Below, one piece after another: positions 9,008-17,379 of a stretch of DNA of 64,000 nt. The stretch is from contig URVC01000016.1 of assembly GCA_900551245.1 (NCBI GenBank), positions 1-64,000 on the forward strand, read 5' to 3'. This DNA is from an uncultured bacterium (GTDB lineage Bacteria > Verrucomicrobiota > Lentisphaeria > Victivallales > Victivallaceae). The notes under the pieces are model-generated. The model was not told the DNA's origin. It did no database searches and saw nothing but the letters and a program-made list of their open reading frames with translations. The position numbers and the translations under genes are program-made. The number at the start of each line of letters is the position of its first letter. Position 1 is the first letter of the stretch.

Positions 9008-10124
9008 CCGTGTTGAGATAGACCGCCAGCGCGTTTGCCTGCGCGGCTTCGCGGGTGCCCTTGAGCAGTTTGACCGCCTCCTTGGCGAACTGGAGCGCGA
9101 GGTCGGGGCGGCCGCAGAAGTAGAGGGCTCTGGCGTACTCCCCGGCGGCGATGCCGCGCTCGCGGTCGTCCTTGAACTTCCCTGATTTCCAGGCGGTTTC
9201 AAGGAGTTTGCAGGCGTTCCACGGTCGCAGGGAGGTGAGCTGCTGATTCATCTCCTGCTGCGCGAATTTGAGCAGCACCCGCGGCTGGTCGCTGAAATTC
9301 TTCGTCAGCCGGTCGATCCACGGGGCGAGGCGTCCGGGCCGGTCGGAGGATTGCAGAAGATTCATGATCATCCAGTAGAGCTGCGGCTCCTTCGGATTTT
9401 TTTCGACGGCGGCGAGAGCGCTCTTCTCCGCACCGTCGAGATCCTTCATCAACTTCCCCTGCAGAGGGAGTTTGACGTTCAGGAGTTCCAGATTGCCGGG
9501 GTTCTTTTTGAGCTCTTCGTCGAGCAGTTTAAGCGCGGTGGGGTAGTCCTTGATCCGGATGGCGCTCATGACCGCCTGCGAGAACTTTTCGCGCTCGATG
9601 TACTGCTTGACATTGAATTTCCCGGCGATCACCTCAGGCAGGACGGCGGCCAGTCCGCCGACTGCGCCGCGCCAGACCAGCACTCCGTTGCGGTCGATGA
9701 CCGCCGCCATCGGAATGCGGTCGGTCGAACGCATGTAGTGGTTGACCGTGGCGAGCATGTTGTCGGCCGCGACCGGGAAGGGGAGTTCGTCAAGGCGGTT
9801 GAATTTCGCGATGGAGTCGGCCGAATCACAGCCGACCGCGACGAATTGAACCTCCTTTTCGCCGAGTCTGTGGGCGAGCATCGCAATTTCCGCGAAGGCG
9901 GCGGTCCCGTTCTGGCTGAGGGTCCAGAAGAAGAGGACGACACACTTTTTCCCCTTGAGGTCGGCGAGGCGGACCGGCCCGCCCTTGATCCATTTTTTCA
10001 CCTCAAGTTCGGGCGCGGGGACGCCGGTCTCCACGGCGGGCGAAACGGCGGGGAGGGCGTGAAGCTTCGCCGGAATGAACGAGAGCAGCAGCACTGCGGC
10101 GAGAAGACGGAGGAGCAGTTTCAT
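8979..10124 (-). CDS. Exported thioredoxin-fold protein lacking the CXXC motif, with C-terminal TPR-like helices
   Basis: The 381-residue protein starts with a signal peptide (LLLRLLAAVLLLSFIPAKLHA), then an AhpC/TlpA-type thioredoxin fold over residues 35-185. The strand that normally leads into WCxxC reads FFWTLSQNGTAAF, so both redox cysteines are absent. The cis-Pro region IPMAAVIDRNGVLVWRG is retained. Residues 200-380 are helical repeats like TPRs (ALKLLDEELKKNPGNLELL). It is the third gene of the hisI operon: its ATG overlaps the stop of murB::ddl (10121-10124). A structural or binding role in the envelope is more likely than disulfide chemistry; this is inference. Confidence 0.8.
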   Translation of the reverse strand: MKLLLRLLAAVLLLSFIPAKLHALPAVSPAVETGVPAPELEVKKWIKGGPVRLADLKGKKCVVLFFWTLSQNGTAAFAEIAMLAHRLGEKEVQFVAVGCDSADSIAKFNRLDELPFPVAADNMLATVNHYMRSTDRIPMAAVIDRNGVLVWRGAVGGLAAVLPEVIAGKFNVKQYIEREKFSQAVMSAIRIKDYPTALKLLDEELKKNPGNLELLNVKLPLQGKLMKDLDGAEKSALAAVEKNPKEPQLYWMIMNLLQSSDRPGRLAPWIDRLTKNFSDQPRVLLKFAQQEMNQQLTSLRPWNACKLLETAWKSGKFKDDRERGIAAGEYARALYFCGRPDLALQFAKEAVKLLKGTREAAQANALAVYLNTVILASKQLK

Positions 10125-12244
10125 CGGAGTTTCTCCAGCTTGTTGAACCAGTTGAAGATCCATTCGGCGCCGAGGATGAAGAAGCCGCTGAACAGAAGGA
10201 TAAATCCTTCCGGCAGCGCCTCCTGGATCGCGCCAACGCCGACCAGCAGCATCGGCAGTGCAATGCAGAGCAGCACCAGCCGGAAGAGCCAGCGGCATGT
10301 CTTCAGCAGCAGCCGGCTGGGGCGGCGGCGCAAGGGCATTTCCTGCTCCGCCGGAGCCGTTTCCTCCCCGGCGGAGGCAACTGCCGCAGAAGCGTTCAGA
10401 GACGGCCGCTTCATTGCGGCGTAGACCAGCGAAGCGGTCATCGCTTCGAAGGAGATTCCCGCCTGCCGGGCCGATTTCGGCACCAGACTGGTCGCGGTGC
10501 AGCCGGGGATGGCGTTGCCTTCGAGCAGCCACGGGGTGCCGTCCGGCGTGACGATGAAATCCACCCGCAGAATGTCGCGGCAGCGGGCGCCGAGATAGAA
10601 CTTCTTCGACAGCTCCATCGCGCGGCGGACGATCGGTTCGGCGAGCGACTGCACCGGGCAGAAGTATTCGGTGTGCCCCTGCTGATAGACATATTTCGCA
10701 TCGTAGTCGTAGAAGCCGTGCGGACTGCGGATCTCGATCGGCTCCAGAACAGTGCCGCCGACGATGGGCACGGTGATTTCGACGCCGTTGAGGTACTCTT
10801 CGACCAGAATCTCGTTCGCCTGCTTGAACTCCTCCTCCAGCGCCTTTTCCCACTCATCGAATGAGGTGACGCGCACGATGCCGAAGGTGGAGCCCTCCTT
10901 CGGAACCTTGAGGATCACCGGGAGCTTCAGATCGGCGGGGAATTCGCGCGATTCGGGGGTGACGGTGTGCCACTTTGCGGTGGGAATCCCGAGTTTGCCG
11001 GCGAGCTGTTTGGTGGCGATTTTATCCATGACCAGCAGGCAGGAGGCGCTGCCGGAACCGACGAACTTCAGACCGGCGTCTTCCATTTCCCGCTGGATGC
11101 TGCCGTCTTCGCCGAAGCCGCCGTGCAGCACCGGGTAGACCACGTCGGCGGCCCGCATTTCCGGGGTGACATGGCACTCCTGCAGGTCGGTTTCGGTCAC
11201 GTCGAACCCGGCGTTGCGAAGCGCCTGTGCGACGCCGGCGCCGCTTTTGAGCGAGATTTCCCGCTCCCGGCTGGTGCCGCCCTTGAGCACGTTGACCTTC
11301 GGCGGAAGGGGGGCGGCGAGCACCGTCTCCAGCGCCGCCGGATCGATGAACTTCACTTCAGGCCTGAGGTAGAAGCCGAACTTCTCCGCGACGGCGGTGC
11401 GGATCTCCCGGAGCAGTTCCAGATAGTCCCGTTCGGTGCCGGAGTCGACGTTGACGATGTAGTTGGCGTGGGCGGCGCTCACCTCCACGCCGCCGAGTCG
11501 GTACTCTTTGAAGCCGCACTGTTCGATCAGTTTGCCGGCCGGTTCGAATTCGGAGATGTTGCGGAAGGTGCATCCGGCGCTCCGGCCGCCGGGTTCGCGG
11601 CCGCGGCGGGCCTCCAGCTCGCGGCGGATTTCCGCCTCCTCCTTCTCTTTGTCGCTGGGCGGCAGGGTGAGGATGGCGGCGGTAAGGATGACATCTTCCG
11701 GAATGTTCGTCTGCCGGTAGCCCCACTGGAGCTCCTCCTTTTCCGCCGTCCACGGGGTGCCGTCGAAGCGGAATCCGCAGAGCTGGAGGACGAATTCGCC
11801 GATCGTGATGCCGTTGGCTCCGGCATTCATCCGCAGGGCGCCGCCGAGGGTGCCGGGGATTCCGGCGAGCGGGGCGACGCCGCCATACCCGAGTTCCGCC
11901 GCGGCGGAGGCGAGTTTCGGCAGGCGGAGAAAGGCGCCGGCGGTCAGATGGGTGCGCCCCGCCTTCACCTGGGAAAACGGCGGTTGTGCCAGCCGGATTC
12001 CCAGAGCGGGCGTGGGGGCGTCGCAGCCGACGAGGTTGGTTCCGCCGCCGATGACCAGAATCGGAACGGCGCGGGCGTGAGTCCATTCGAGCAGTTTCCC
12101 GAGTTCGCGGTCGTCGCGGGGTTCGGCCAGCAGCGGCAGAGTGCCGCCGACGCCGAGAGTGGTGATTTCCCGATAAGAGAGTTCGTTTCGCAGGATGAGC
12201 TGCGGAAACGCGGCCTGAAGTTCGTCAAAATAGTCCGGTTTCAT
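10121..12244 (-). CDS. murB-ddl: Fused UDP-N-acetylmuramate dehydrogenase (MurB) - D-alanine:D-alanine ligase (Ddl) with C-terminal membrane tail
   Basis: One uninterrupted 707-residue frame. Residues 1-300 are MurB: the FAD-binding motif IGGGTNLV at 65-72, GIPGTLGGALRMNAGA at 128-143, AGCTFRN at 223-229 and the C-terminal catalytic Glu in LRPEVKF (Glu296). Cys225 stands where many MurB proteins have the proton-donor Ser. After a linker of about 15 residues, 316-610 are Ddl: GGTSREREISLKSG, VLHGGFGEDGSIQ, and the metal/ATP motif VDFIVTPDGTPWLLEGN with Glu575 and Asn577. Residues 645-700 hold two hydrophobic segments. The start at 12244 overlaps the hisI stop (ATGA). Both activities belong to cytoplasmic peptidoglycan precursor synthesis. 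Confidence 0.93.
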   Translation of the reverse strand: MKPDYFDELQAAFPQLILRNELSYREITTLGVGGTLPLLAEPRDDRELGKLLEWTHARAVPILVIGGGTNLVGCDAPTPALGIRLAQPPFSQVKAGRTHLTAGAFLRLPKLASAAAELGYGGVAPLAGIPGTLGGALRMNAGANGITIGEFVLQLCGFRFDGTPWTAEKEELQWGYRQTNIPEDVILTAAILTLPPSDKEKEEAEIRRELEARRGREPGGRSAGCTFRNISEFEPAGKLIEQCGFKEYRLGGVEVSAAHANYIVNVDSGTERDYLELLREIRTAVAEKFGFYLRPEVKFIDPAALETVLAAPLPPKVNVLKGGTSREREISLKSGAGVAQALRNAGFDVTETDLQECHVTPEMRAADVVYPVLHGGFGEDGSIQREMEDAGLKFVGSGSASCLLVMDKIATKQLAGKLGIPTAKWHTVTPESREFPADLKLPVILKVPKEGSTFGIVRVTSFDEWEKALEEEFKQANEILVEEYLNGVEITVPIVGGTVLEPIEIRSPHGFYDYDAKYVYQQGHTEYFCPVQSLAEPIVRRAMELSKKFYLGARCRDILRVDFIVTPDGTPWLLEGNAIPGCTATSLVPKSARQAGISFEAMTASLVYAAMKRPSLNASAAVASAGEETAPAEQEMPLRRRPSRLLLKTCRWLFRLVLLCIALPMLLVGVGAIQEALPEGFILLFSGFFILGAEWIFNWFNKLEKLR

Positions 12245-12624
12245 GATTGCTTCTTGTATACTTGTTCGGGGTCGAAGAGCGGCTTGCTCTGCTCGACGAG
12301 GGATCCGTTTTCCAGTTTGCGGTAGAAACAGCTCCGGTGGCCGGTGTGGCAGGCGGCGCCGCCTTTCTGCTCGACCCGGTAGATGACGGCGTCGCCGTCG
12401 CAATCGACCAGGATCTCCTTGATGATCTGGACATTGCCGCTCTCTTCGCCTTTGCGCCAGAGCCGGTTGCGGCTGCGGGAAAAATAGACGGCGCGGCCGG
12501 TGCGGAGCGTCTCCTGCCACGCTTCCGGATTGATGTAGGCGAGCATCAGCACTTCGCCGGAGAGGTAATCCTGCGCCACGGCGGGGATGATGCCGCCCGC
12601 CTTCTGAAAATCGAGTTCCTCCAT
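12241..12624 (-). CDS. hisI: Phosphoribosyl-AMP cyclohydrolase
   Basis: HisI opens the purine ring of phosphoribosyl-AMP, the third step of histidine synthesis, and uses Zn and Mg. The family core is complete: ALTERED-free motifs SRSRNRLWRKGEESGN, then DCDGDAVIYRVEQKG and ACHTGHRSCFY with the zinc cysteines. I chose the ATG at 12624 (127 residues) because tcaggga lies 7 nt upstream; an in-frame ATG at 12645 would add seven residues. No HisE domain is attached. It heads an operon with murB::ddl and the thioredoxin-fold gene, an unusual neighbourhood for a histidine gene. Confidence 0.93.
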   Translation of the reverse strand: MEELDFQKAGGIIPAVAQDYLSGEVLMLAYINPEAWQETLRTGRAVYFSRSRNRLWRKGEESGNVQIIKEILVDCDGDAVIYRVEQKGGAACHTGHRSCFYRKLENGSLVEQSKPLFDPEQVYKKQS

Positions 12625-12738
12625 AGATGGATCCCTGAATTGCATGTTCCATGGTTTGCCGCAATTAATGTGCCCTGTCTATGGAGTTTTTGCAAGTCGA
12701 TATCGGGATTATTTCGCGGAGTTTCCGGCTTTTGCCGC

Positions 12739-12767
12739 TTGCGGGTGTCCGGCGGAGGTGGTATAGT
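12739..12767 (+). promoter_or_regulatory. Probable promoter of the ferredoxin/ASKHA gene
   Basis: TTGCGG (12739-12744), a 17-bp spacer and TATAGT (12762-12767) lie 43 nt before the GTG start. A strong aggagg follows at 12798-12803. Confidence 0.55.
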
Positions 12768-12810
12768 ATCCGGTCCGGAGAAGAGAACCCCTCCGGCAGG
12801 AGGAATCGGC

Positions 12811-14367
12811 GTGAATTTACTTGTTGTATGCGGGTCCGAACAGCGGAACATCACCGCGGAGCCCGGTGTGCCGTTGAGTGCATCGCTCGGGCGGAACGGC
12901 TGGCGGCTCGATCTGCGCTGCGGCGGGAACGGCCGCTGCAACCGCTGTCTGGTCGAACTTCTCTCCGGGAAGTTCCTCTCCGGCGGGAAACTGCTGGACT
13001 GCGGGGAAAGTGGTCCGCATACCGTGCGCGCCTGCGACACCAGTCCAGTCGGCGAAACCGGGGCGCTCCGGATTCCGCCGGCGTCGCTTCAACAGGAACT
13101 GGTGGCGGTGGAGACCGGATTTCTGCTCCCGCTGGAGACCGCCGCACCGGGCGGCGGATGGAGTGTTGCGGTGGACATCGGCACGACGACGGTCGCAGCC
13201 CTGCTGTTGCGCGACGGGGTGGCTGTCGCCGCCGCGGGGCGGCTGAACCGGCAGGCCGTTTTCGGCGACAACGTGATCGACCGGATCGCCGCCGCCGCTT
13301 CGCCGGAGGGGCTGACCGCCCTGCAGCGCGCCGTCGCGGCGGAGACGATCGATCCACTGCTGCGGGAGCTGACGCCGGAGCCGGAGAAAATCCGCCGGAT
13401 TGCGGTGGCGGGCAATACGGTCATGACCCACCTTCTGTACGGAATCGATCCGGCTCCGATCGGCGTGGCGCCGTTTGAACCGCCCCTTCGCCGTTTCCCG
13501 AAGGTTCCGGCGAAGAAGCTGGGAATTTCCACTGCCCCGGAGGCGGAACTGCTGGCCGCGCCCGCCGTTGGCGGCAACGTCGGCGGCGACCTGGTTGCCG
13601 GGATGGCGGCGACCCGCTTCGGCAACTCCGGCCGGACCGAACTTCTGCTCGACCTCGGCACCAACTGTGAAATGATTCTGTCGCACAACGGGAAATTTCT
13701 GGCGGCGAGCGCCGCCGCCGGTCCGGCCTTCGAACGCTCCGGTGCGGCGAGCGGCAGCCGGGCGGGGGAGGGGGTGATCGAACACCTCCGGTTCGACGCC
13801 GCCGGGCGGTTTGAACTCTCGGTCCGGGGAGGGGGGAAAGCGGCCGGACTCTGCGGTTCGGCGCTGGTGGACTTTCTCGCCTCCGGCCGCCGCTGCGGTC
13901 TGCTGGATGAGTTCGGCCGCTTCGATCCCGGAGTGCCGGTACGCTGGGGGAGGCGCGTGATGCGCGACGGCGTGCTCGGCTGTCGAATCGCTCCCGGCGT
14001 GGTGATTCTGGAAACCGACGTGGAGGCACTGCTTCAGGCGAAGGCGGCGGTGTGGGCGGGGATCCACTCTCTCCTGCGGGCGGCGGGCATCGAGCCGGGC
14101 GCACTGGAACGGCTCTGGCTCTGCGGCGGCTTCGCGCGCGGGCTGGATCTCGCCTCGGCGCAGGCGATCGGAATGCTTCCCGCACTGCCCGGAGCCGAGG
14201 TCTGCATCTGCGGAAACGCCGCGCTGGCGGGGGCGGCTCTGCTGGCGGCGCATCCGGAACGCATGAATGAATTCGACCGCCTCGCGTCGCTGCCGCAGGA
14301 GCTGCCGCTCAACTCGATTCCCGGCTTCGCCGAGGATTTCATCGCCGGTCTGCTGTTGCCGGAGTGA
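12811..14367 (+). CDS. 2Fe-2S ferredoxin - ASKHA ATPase protein, RACE-like activator of corrinoid enzymes (DUF4445)
   Basis: The 518-residue protein starts at GTG 12811 behind a perfect caggagg. Residues 1-90 form a plant-type ferredoxin domain with Cys37, Cys43, Cys46 and Cys75 (C-X5-C-X2-C-X28-C). From about 120 on there is an actin-like ATPase: phosphate 1 loop AVDIGTTTVAALLL, AGNTVMTHLLYG, LLLDLGTNCEMIL, and adenosine motif LCGGFARG. This domain order matches reductive activators that return Co(II) corrinoid to Co(I) using ATP. No corrinoid protein or methyltransferase is encoded in the window, so its partner is elsewhere. It ends 19 bp from a convergent gene. Confidence 0.85.
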   Translation: MNLLVVCGSEQRNITAEPGVPLSASLGRNGWRLDLRCGGNGRCNRCLVELLSGKFLSGGKLLDCGESGPHTVRACDTSPVGETGALRIPPASLQQELVAVETGFLLPLETAAPGGGWSVAVDIGTTTVAALLLRDGVAVAAAGRLNRQAVFGDNVIDRIAAAASPEGLTALQRAVAAETIDPLLRELTPEPEKIRRIAVAGNTVMTHLLYGIDPAPIGVAPFEPPLRRFPKVPAKKLGISTAPEAELLAAPAVGGNVGGDLVAGMAATRFGNSGRTELLLDLGTNCEMILSHNGKFLAASAAAGPAFERSGAASGSRAGEGVIEHLRFDAAGRFELSVRGGGKAAGLCGSALVDFLASGRRCGLLDEFGRFDPGVPVRWGRRVMRDGVLGCRIAPGVVILETDVEALLQAKAAVWAGIHSLLRAAGIEPGALERLWLCGGFARGLDLASAQAIGMLPALPGAEVCICGNAALAGAALLAAHPERMNEFDRLASLPQELPLNSIPGFAEDFIAGLLLPE

Positions 14368-14386
14368 ACCGGTTCCCCGGGGCAGG

Positions 14387-17089
14387 TTATTCCACCAGAA
14401 CGGCGGAGCCCCAGGCGGAACGCTCCGAACTGTTGCGCGCCGTGCCGCTCCAGAGGAACTGCCGCAGGCGCCGGGTTCCATCGCCGTCATCCAGCCCCAG
14501 ATCGAAGCGGAAGTTCAGGCCGCTTCGCGGTTCGATGCCCAGCGCCTGCCACGGAACCGCCGCTTCCAGAACGTACCCGCCCGGGTGCGGCAGGACGACG
14601 GCGGTTACCGCCGCCTGTTCCGGCGAATTGACGAACCAGCTGCCGCCGTTTTCTCCGGCGGAGATCAGCAGATGGCGGTCGCCGGGGCGCAGGGCTCCAG
14701 AGCCGTCGCGTTCGACGCCGGTGAAGAGTTCGAGACAGTCCCCCTGCCAGAGGTCGGGGCCGCGGCGGTGGTTCCGCCGGGGGGTGGCGTCGACGACTTC
14801 GACGTAGAGATAGAGATTCTGCTCATCCCAGCAGAGCCGGAAGTCCGCACCGGTTCCGCCGGACTCCGCGCCGAGGACGAGACAGGAGCGGTCGAGCCGT
14901 TCCGCGGGCCTGCCGGGCCACGGCTCTTTCACCCCGTCCACCCGCTGTCCCGGGAGGGCGCGCGGAATCTGGAGTTTCCGGAGCGGGCGCTCCGGTGCGG
15001 TGCGTTCGGAGAACGGGGCGGTTCTGCCGAGTTTGAGCGCATAGATCCGGCGATGGCTCTTCATCACCTCCGCGAGAAACTCCTTGTACGGGCGGTCGGC
15101 GACGTTGAGCAGGCCGATGTTCATGCTCTCGCCGTTGTAGTGTTCGAAATAGCGCCCGGTCAGCGCCTGATCGAGATGGGAGAACCACTGACTGCCGACG
15201 ACGAAGGGGAGGGCGGCCGCCGTCTCCAGATAACTGCGGTAGGCGCGGCCGCGCTCCATCTGGTTCCGGGTGTCGATCACGCCGCCGGAGAGCCCCTGTT
15301 CCGCCGTGCCGTAGCTCCATTCGGAGAGCAGGATCGGCCGCCGGACAAGGCGGTGGAGCTTTTCCAGAAATTCCGGCTCGATCGCGCGCGCATAGTAGTT
15401 GATGCTGAAGAGGTCGCAATATTTCGCGCACGCCTCCGCCGCCGCGGTGACGGCGACGTCGGAGGGCTGAAACCGCGCGCCCAGCAGAAGATGGTTCGGG
15501 TCGTATTTGCGAAAGGTCCGGGCGACGAGTGAAAAGTACGCGTCGAAGAAATGGCGCGCAAAGTTCTGCATATCCTCCCACGCCGCCCGGGTCCGGACCG
15601 GGAGCGGGAGATCGTTCAGCGCGTCAAATCCGCCGGCCTGCAGGTTCCACGCGGCGTTGAAGCGGTCGATGGAACCGTATTGCCGCTGCAGTTGTTTCAC
15701 CAGTTCCCGCTTGGCGGCGGTTCTGCCGTCGAAGACGGGTAGTTTGCGGAGCAGATCACCGTAGGGCTGTTCGTTGGCGATGAAGTAACCGATGATGGAG
15801 GGATCGTCCCGGAACTCCGCGATCGGTGCGTACGCCTTGTCCATTTTCCGGCGGACCGCTTCGTCGAACGGGTCGGGGATCTCTCCGGCAAGACCCGGCA
15901 ATCTGGCCAGCTCGGGAGTTCTGCCGAATTTCTTCTGCCGGTTGAGCTCCGGAGTGTGCGTGGTGAAGGCTCCTTCGCTGTTGAACCCCCAGCGGCGCAG
16001 GCGGTCGATCTGTTCGAGTTTCCACCCGGCAAGTTCGAACGGGCGCCCGGTCTTGCGGATACGGTTCGCCAGATAGAAGGAGAAATCGGTCGCCCACGCA
16101 CCCCGGTAGGCGCTTTTGTATTCGCTTTCATAGGGCGGCAGCCATTCGTAAATCCGTTCGCGCCCCTTGATGTAAGTGTGGTCGTCGCCCGGGCAGACTG
16201 TGCAGACGCCGAGCTGAAAAAAGAGATCTCCTTCCGGCGTGATCAGCACGTCGCGCCCCTCCACCTGATCGAGGCGGAAGAATCCGGTCGCCTTGCGGCC
16301 GAACTCTTTCCGGCTGCCCGGCATACCGCCCCACGGGGCGGCAGGCGGCGGCGTCAGGGAGCTGTAATAGAGCCGGTCGGCGGCGACGTCCGAGCGCAAT
16401 TCCGATTCATCGCGGATCTTCCCCGGAAAGTCGAACGATACGGACTGACCGAACCGGTCCACCCGTGCCGGAACGCGGGAGGCGTCTGCCTCTTCAAACT
16501 CCAGCGAGAACTCCGCGTTGCGATGTTCGAGCACGTCGGTGAAGAGGGAGAGCTGGAAGATCTTCCACCCCCACTGCCGGTTGTCCTGCAACTGCCAGAA
16601 GCCGTCGCCGCCCCAGGTGACGGAAATGCTTTCCCCGCTTTGCGGATCGGCAAAACGGAATTTGGAACCATGCTGCTGGACGAGGTGGGGGCGGGGCGGT
16701 TGTTCCGCCGGCAGTCGGCCGCTTTGCCCGCCCGGTTCCAGGGTCCACACTCCCTGACCGGCAAAACGGATGGGCAGGAACATCTCCCAGATCAGCTTCC
16801 CGGGGGCGGCGCTCGCACTCTTTCCCGTCAGGCGGCCATTCTTCAGCGTCAGTTCGAGGCGCGGCGCTCCCTTTGCAAGGTAGGAGAGGGTGGCGCTGTT
16901 TTCTTTCAAGGCAACCTGCGGCGCGACGGCCTCCCCCTCGGAACGGAACTTCGGGTAGCCGAAGGTGAATCTGCCCATGGTGCCGCCGTCGATTTCGATC
17001 CCGTTCTTTGTGAGATGCGGCGGAGCGGCGGCCGCGGAGAGCAGGGCGGCCGCCACGAACAGCGGAACAGAAAAAGCAGACCAGTTCAT
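14387..17089 (-). CDS. Secreted clan-A-type glycoside hydrolase (agarase/GH50-like) with C-terminal CBM9-like domain
   Basis: The 900-residue protein has a signal peptide (MNWSAFSVPLFVAAALLSAAAA). A beta-rich N-terminal region runs to about residue 230. The barrel begins with GFFRLDQVEGRDVLITPEGDLFFQLGV and includes YFIANEQPYGD (candidate acid/base Glu near 439) and LLSEWSYG (candidate nucleophile near 590). The last 200 residues (FRLCWDEQNLYLYVEVVD...WQGDCLELFTGVE) look like a CBM9-type sugar-binding domain. It shares the N-terminal plan and barrel motifs with the product of 48452-50482. The family assignment to agarase-like enzymes is by motif resemblance only. It is transcribed divergently from the regulator at 17380, with shared repeats between them. 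Confidence 0.75.
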   Translation of the reverse strand: MNWSAFSVPLFVAAALLSAAAAPPHLTKNGIEIDGGTMGRFTFGYPKFRSEGEAVAPQVALKENSATLSYLAKGAPRLELTLKNGRLTGKSASAAPGKLIWEMFLPIRFAGQGVWTLEPGGQSGRLPAEQPPRPHLVQQHGSKFRFADPQSGESISVTWGGDGFWQLQDNRQWGWKIFQLSLFTDVLEHRNAEFSLEFEEADASRVPARVDRFGQSVSFDFPGKIRDESELRSDVAADRLYYSSLTPPPAAPWGGMPGSRKEFGRKATGFFRLDQVEGRDVLITPEGDLFFQLGVCTVCPGDDHTYIKGRERIYEWLPPYESEYKSAYRGAWATDFSFYLANRIRKTGRPFELAGWKLEQIDRLRRWGFNSEGAFTTHTPELNRQKKFGRTPELARLPGLAGEIPDPFDEAVRRKMDKAYAPIAEFRDDPSIIGYFIANEQPYGDLLRKLPVFDGRTAAKRELVKQLQRQYGSIDRFNAAWNLQAGGFDALNDLPLPVRTRAAWEDMQNFARHFFDAYFSLVARTFRKYDPNHLLLGARFQPSDVAVTAAAEACAKYCDLFSINYYARAIEPEFLEKLHRLVRRPILLSEWSYGTAEQGLSGGVIDTRNQMERGRAYRSYLETAAALPFVVGSQWFSHLDQALTGRYFEHYNGESMNIGLLNVADRPYKEFLAEVMKSHRRIYALKLGRTAPFSERTAPERPLRKLQIPRALPGQRVDGVKEPWPGRPAERLDRSCLVLGAESGGTGADFRLCWDEQNLYLYVEVVDATPRRNHRRGPDLWQGDCLELFTGVERDGSGALRPGDRHLLISAGENGGSWFVNSPEQAAVTAVVLPHPGGYVLEAAVPWQALGIEPRSGLNFRFDLGLDDGDGTRRLRQFLWSGTARNSSERSAWGSAVLVE

Positions 17090-17131
17090 CGTGTTTCCCC
17101 TTCTGCTGGCGGTGGAATGTTTTTGGTTCTC

Positions 17132-17160
17132 AGTATACCATACTACATGGATGAATACAA
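17132..17160 (-). promoter_or_regulatory. Promoter of the 14387-17089 hydrolase, overlapping repeats
   Basis: On the minus strand TTGTAT (17155-17160), 17 bp and TATACT (17132-17137). The -35 box lies on a GAATACA word (17153-17159), and a second copy follows at 17166-17172. Confidence 0.65.
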
Positions 17161-17376
17161 ATAGAGAATACAGAAAAATACGTTTTTCTTTGAAGAAACT
17201 CCATTTATCTGCGAACGGCAGGCGATTTTTAAGGGTGAAAATACACTGTTTTCAGGGAGAATTCAGAGCAAAAAGGAAATTCCGAAGATTTTTTTGCCAT
17301 TTTGCGGAAGAGGGCTTGACATTGATTGATGAATACAGTATAATATATCCTGTAATACAAAATAAAAAAGGTATTC
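17153..17376. promoter_or_regulatory. Cluster of GAATAC/GTATTC half-sites (candidate operators)
   Basis: GAATACA occurs at 17153-17159, 17166-17172 and 17331-17337, and its reverse GTATTC at 17371-17376. The copies sit on the -35 of the hydrolase promoter, between -35 and -10 of the regulator promoter, and at the regulator's ribosome-binding site. That is the layout expected for a repressor controlling itself and the divergent gene. Apart from these elements the 290-bp gap is featureless and A+T-rich. Confidence 0.5.
17316..17344 (+). promoter_or_regulatory. Promoter of the regulator-pseudopilin-beta-helix unit
   Basis: TTGACA (17316-17321), a 17-bp spacer and TATAAT (17339-17344), a full consensus. 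A GAATACA word lies in the spacer. The start codon is 36 nt downstream. Confidence 0.85.
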
Positions 17377-17379
17377 AGC

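Noticed and set aside
12245..12664. Extension of murB::ddl through hisI
   Set aside because: The extended translation is the frame-shifted hisI sequence (Arg/Pro-rich); the real start is ATG 12244, which overlaps the hisI stop.
12247..12810. Upstream extension of the ferredoxin/ASKHA frame
   Set aside because: It overlaps hisI in antisense; the GTG at 12811 with its perfect ribosome-binding site is the right start.
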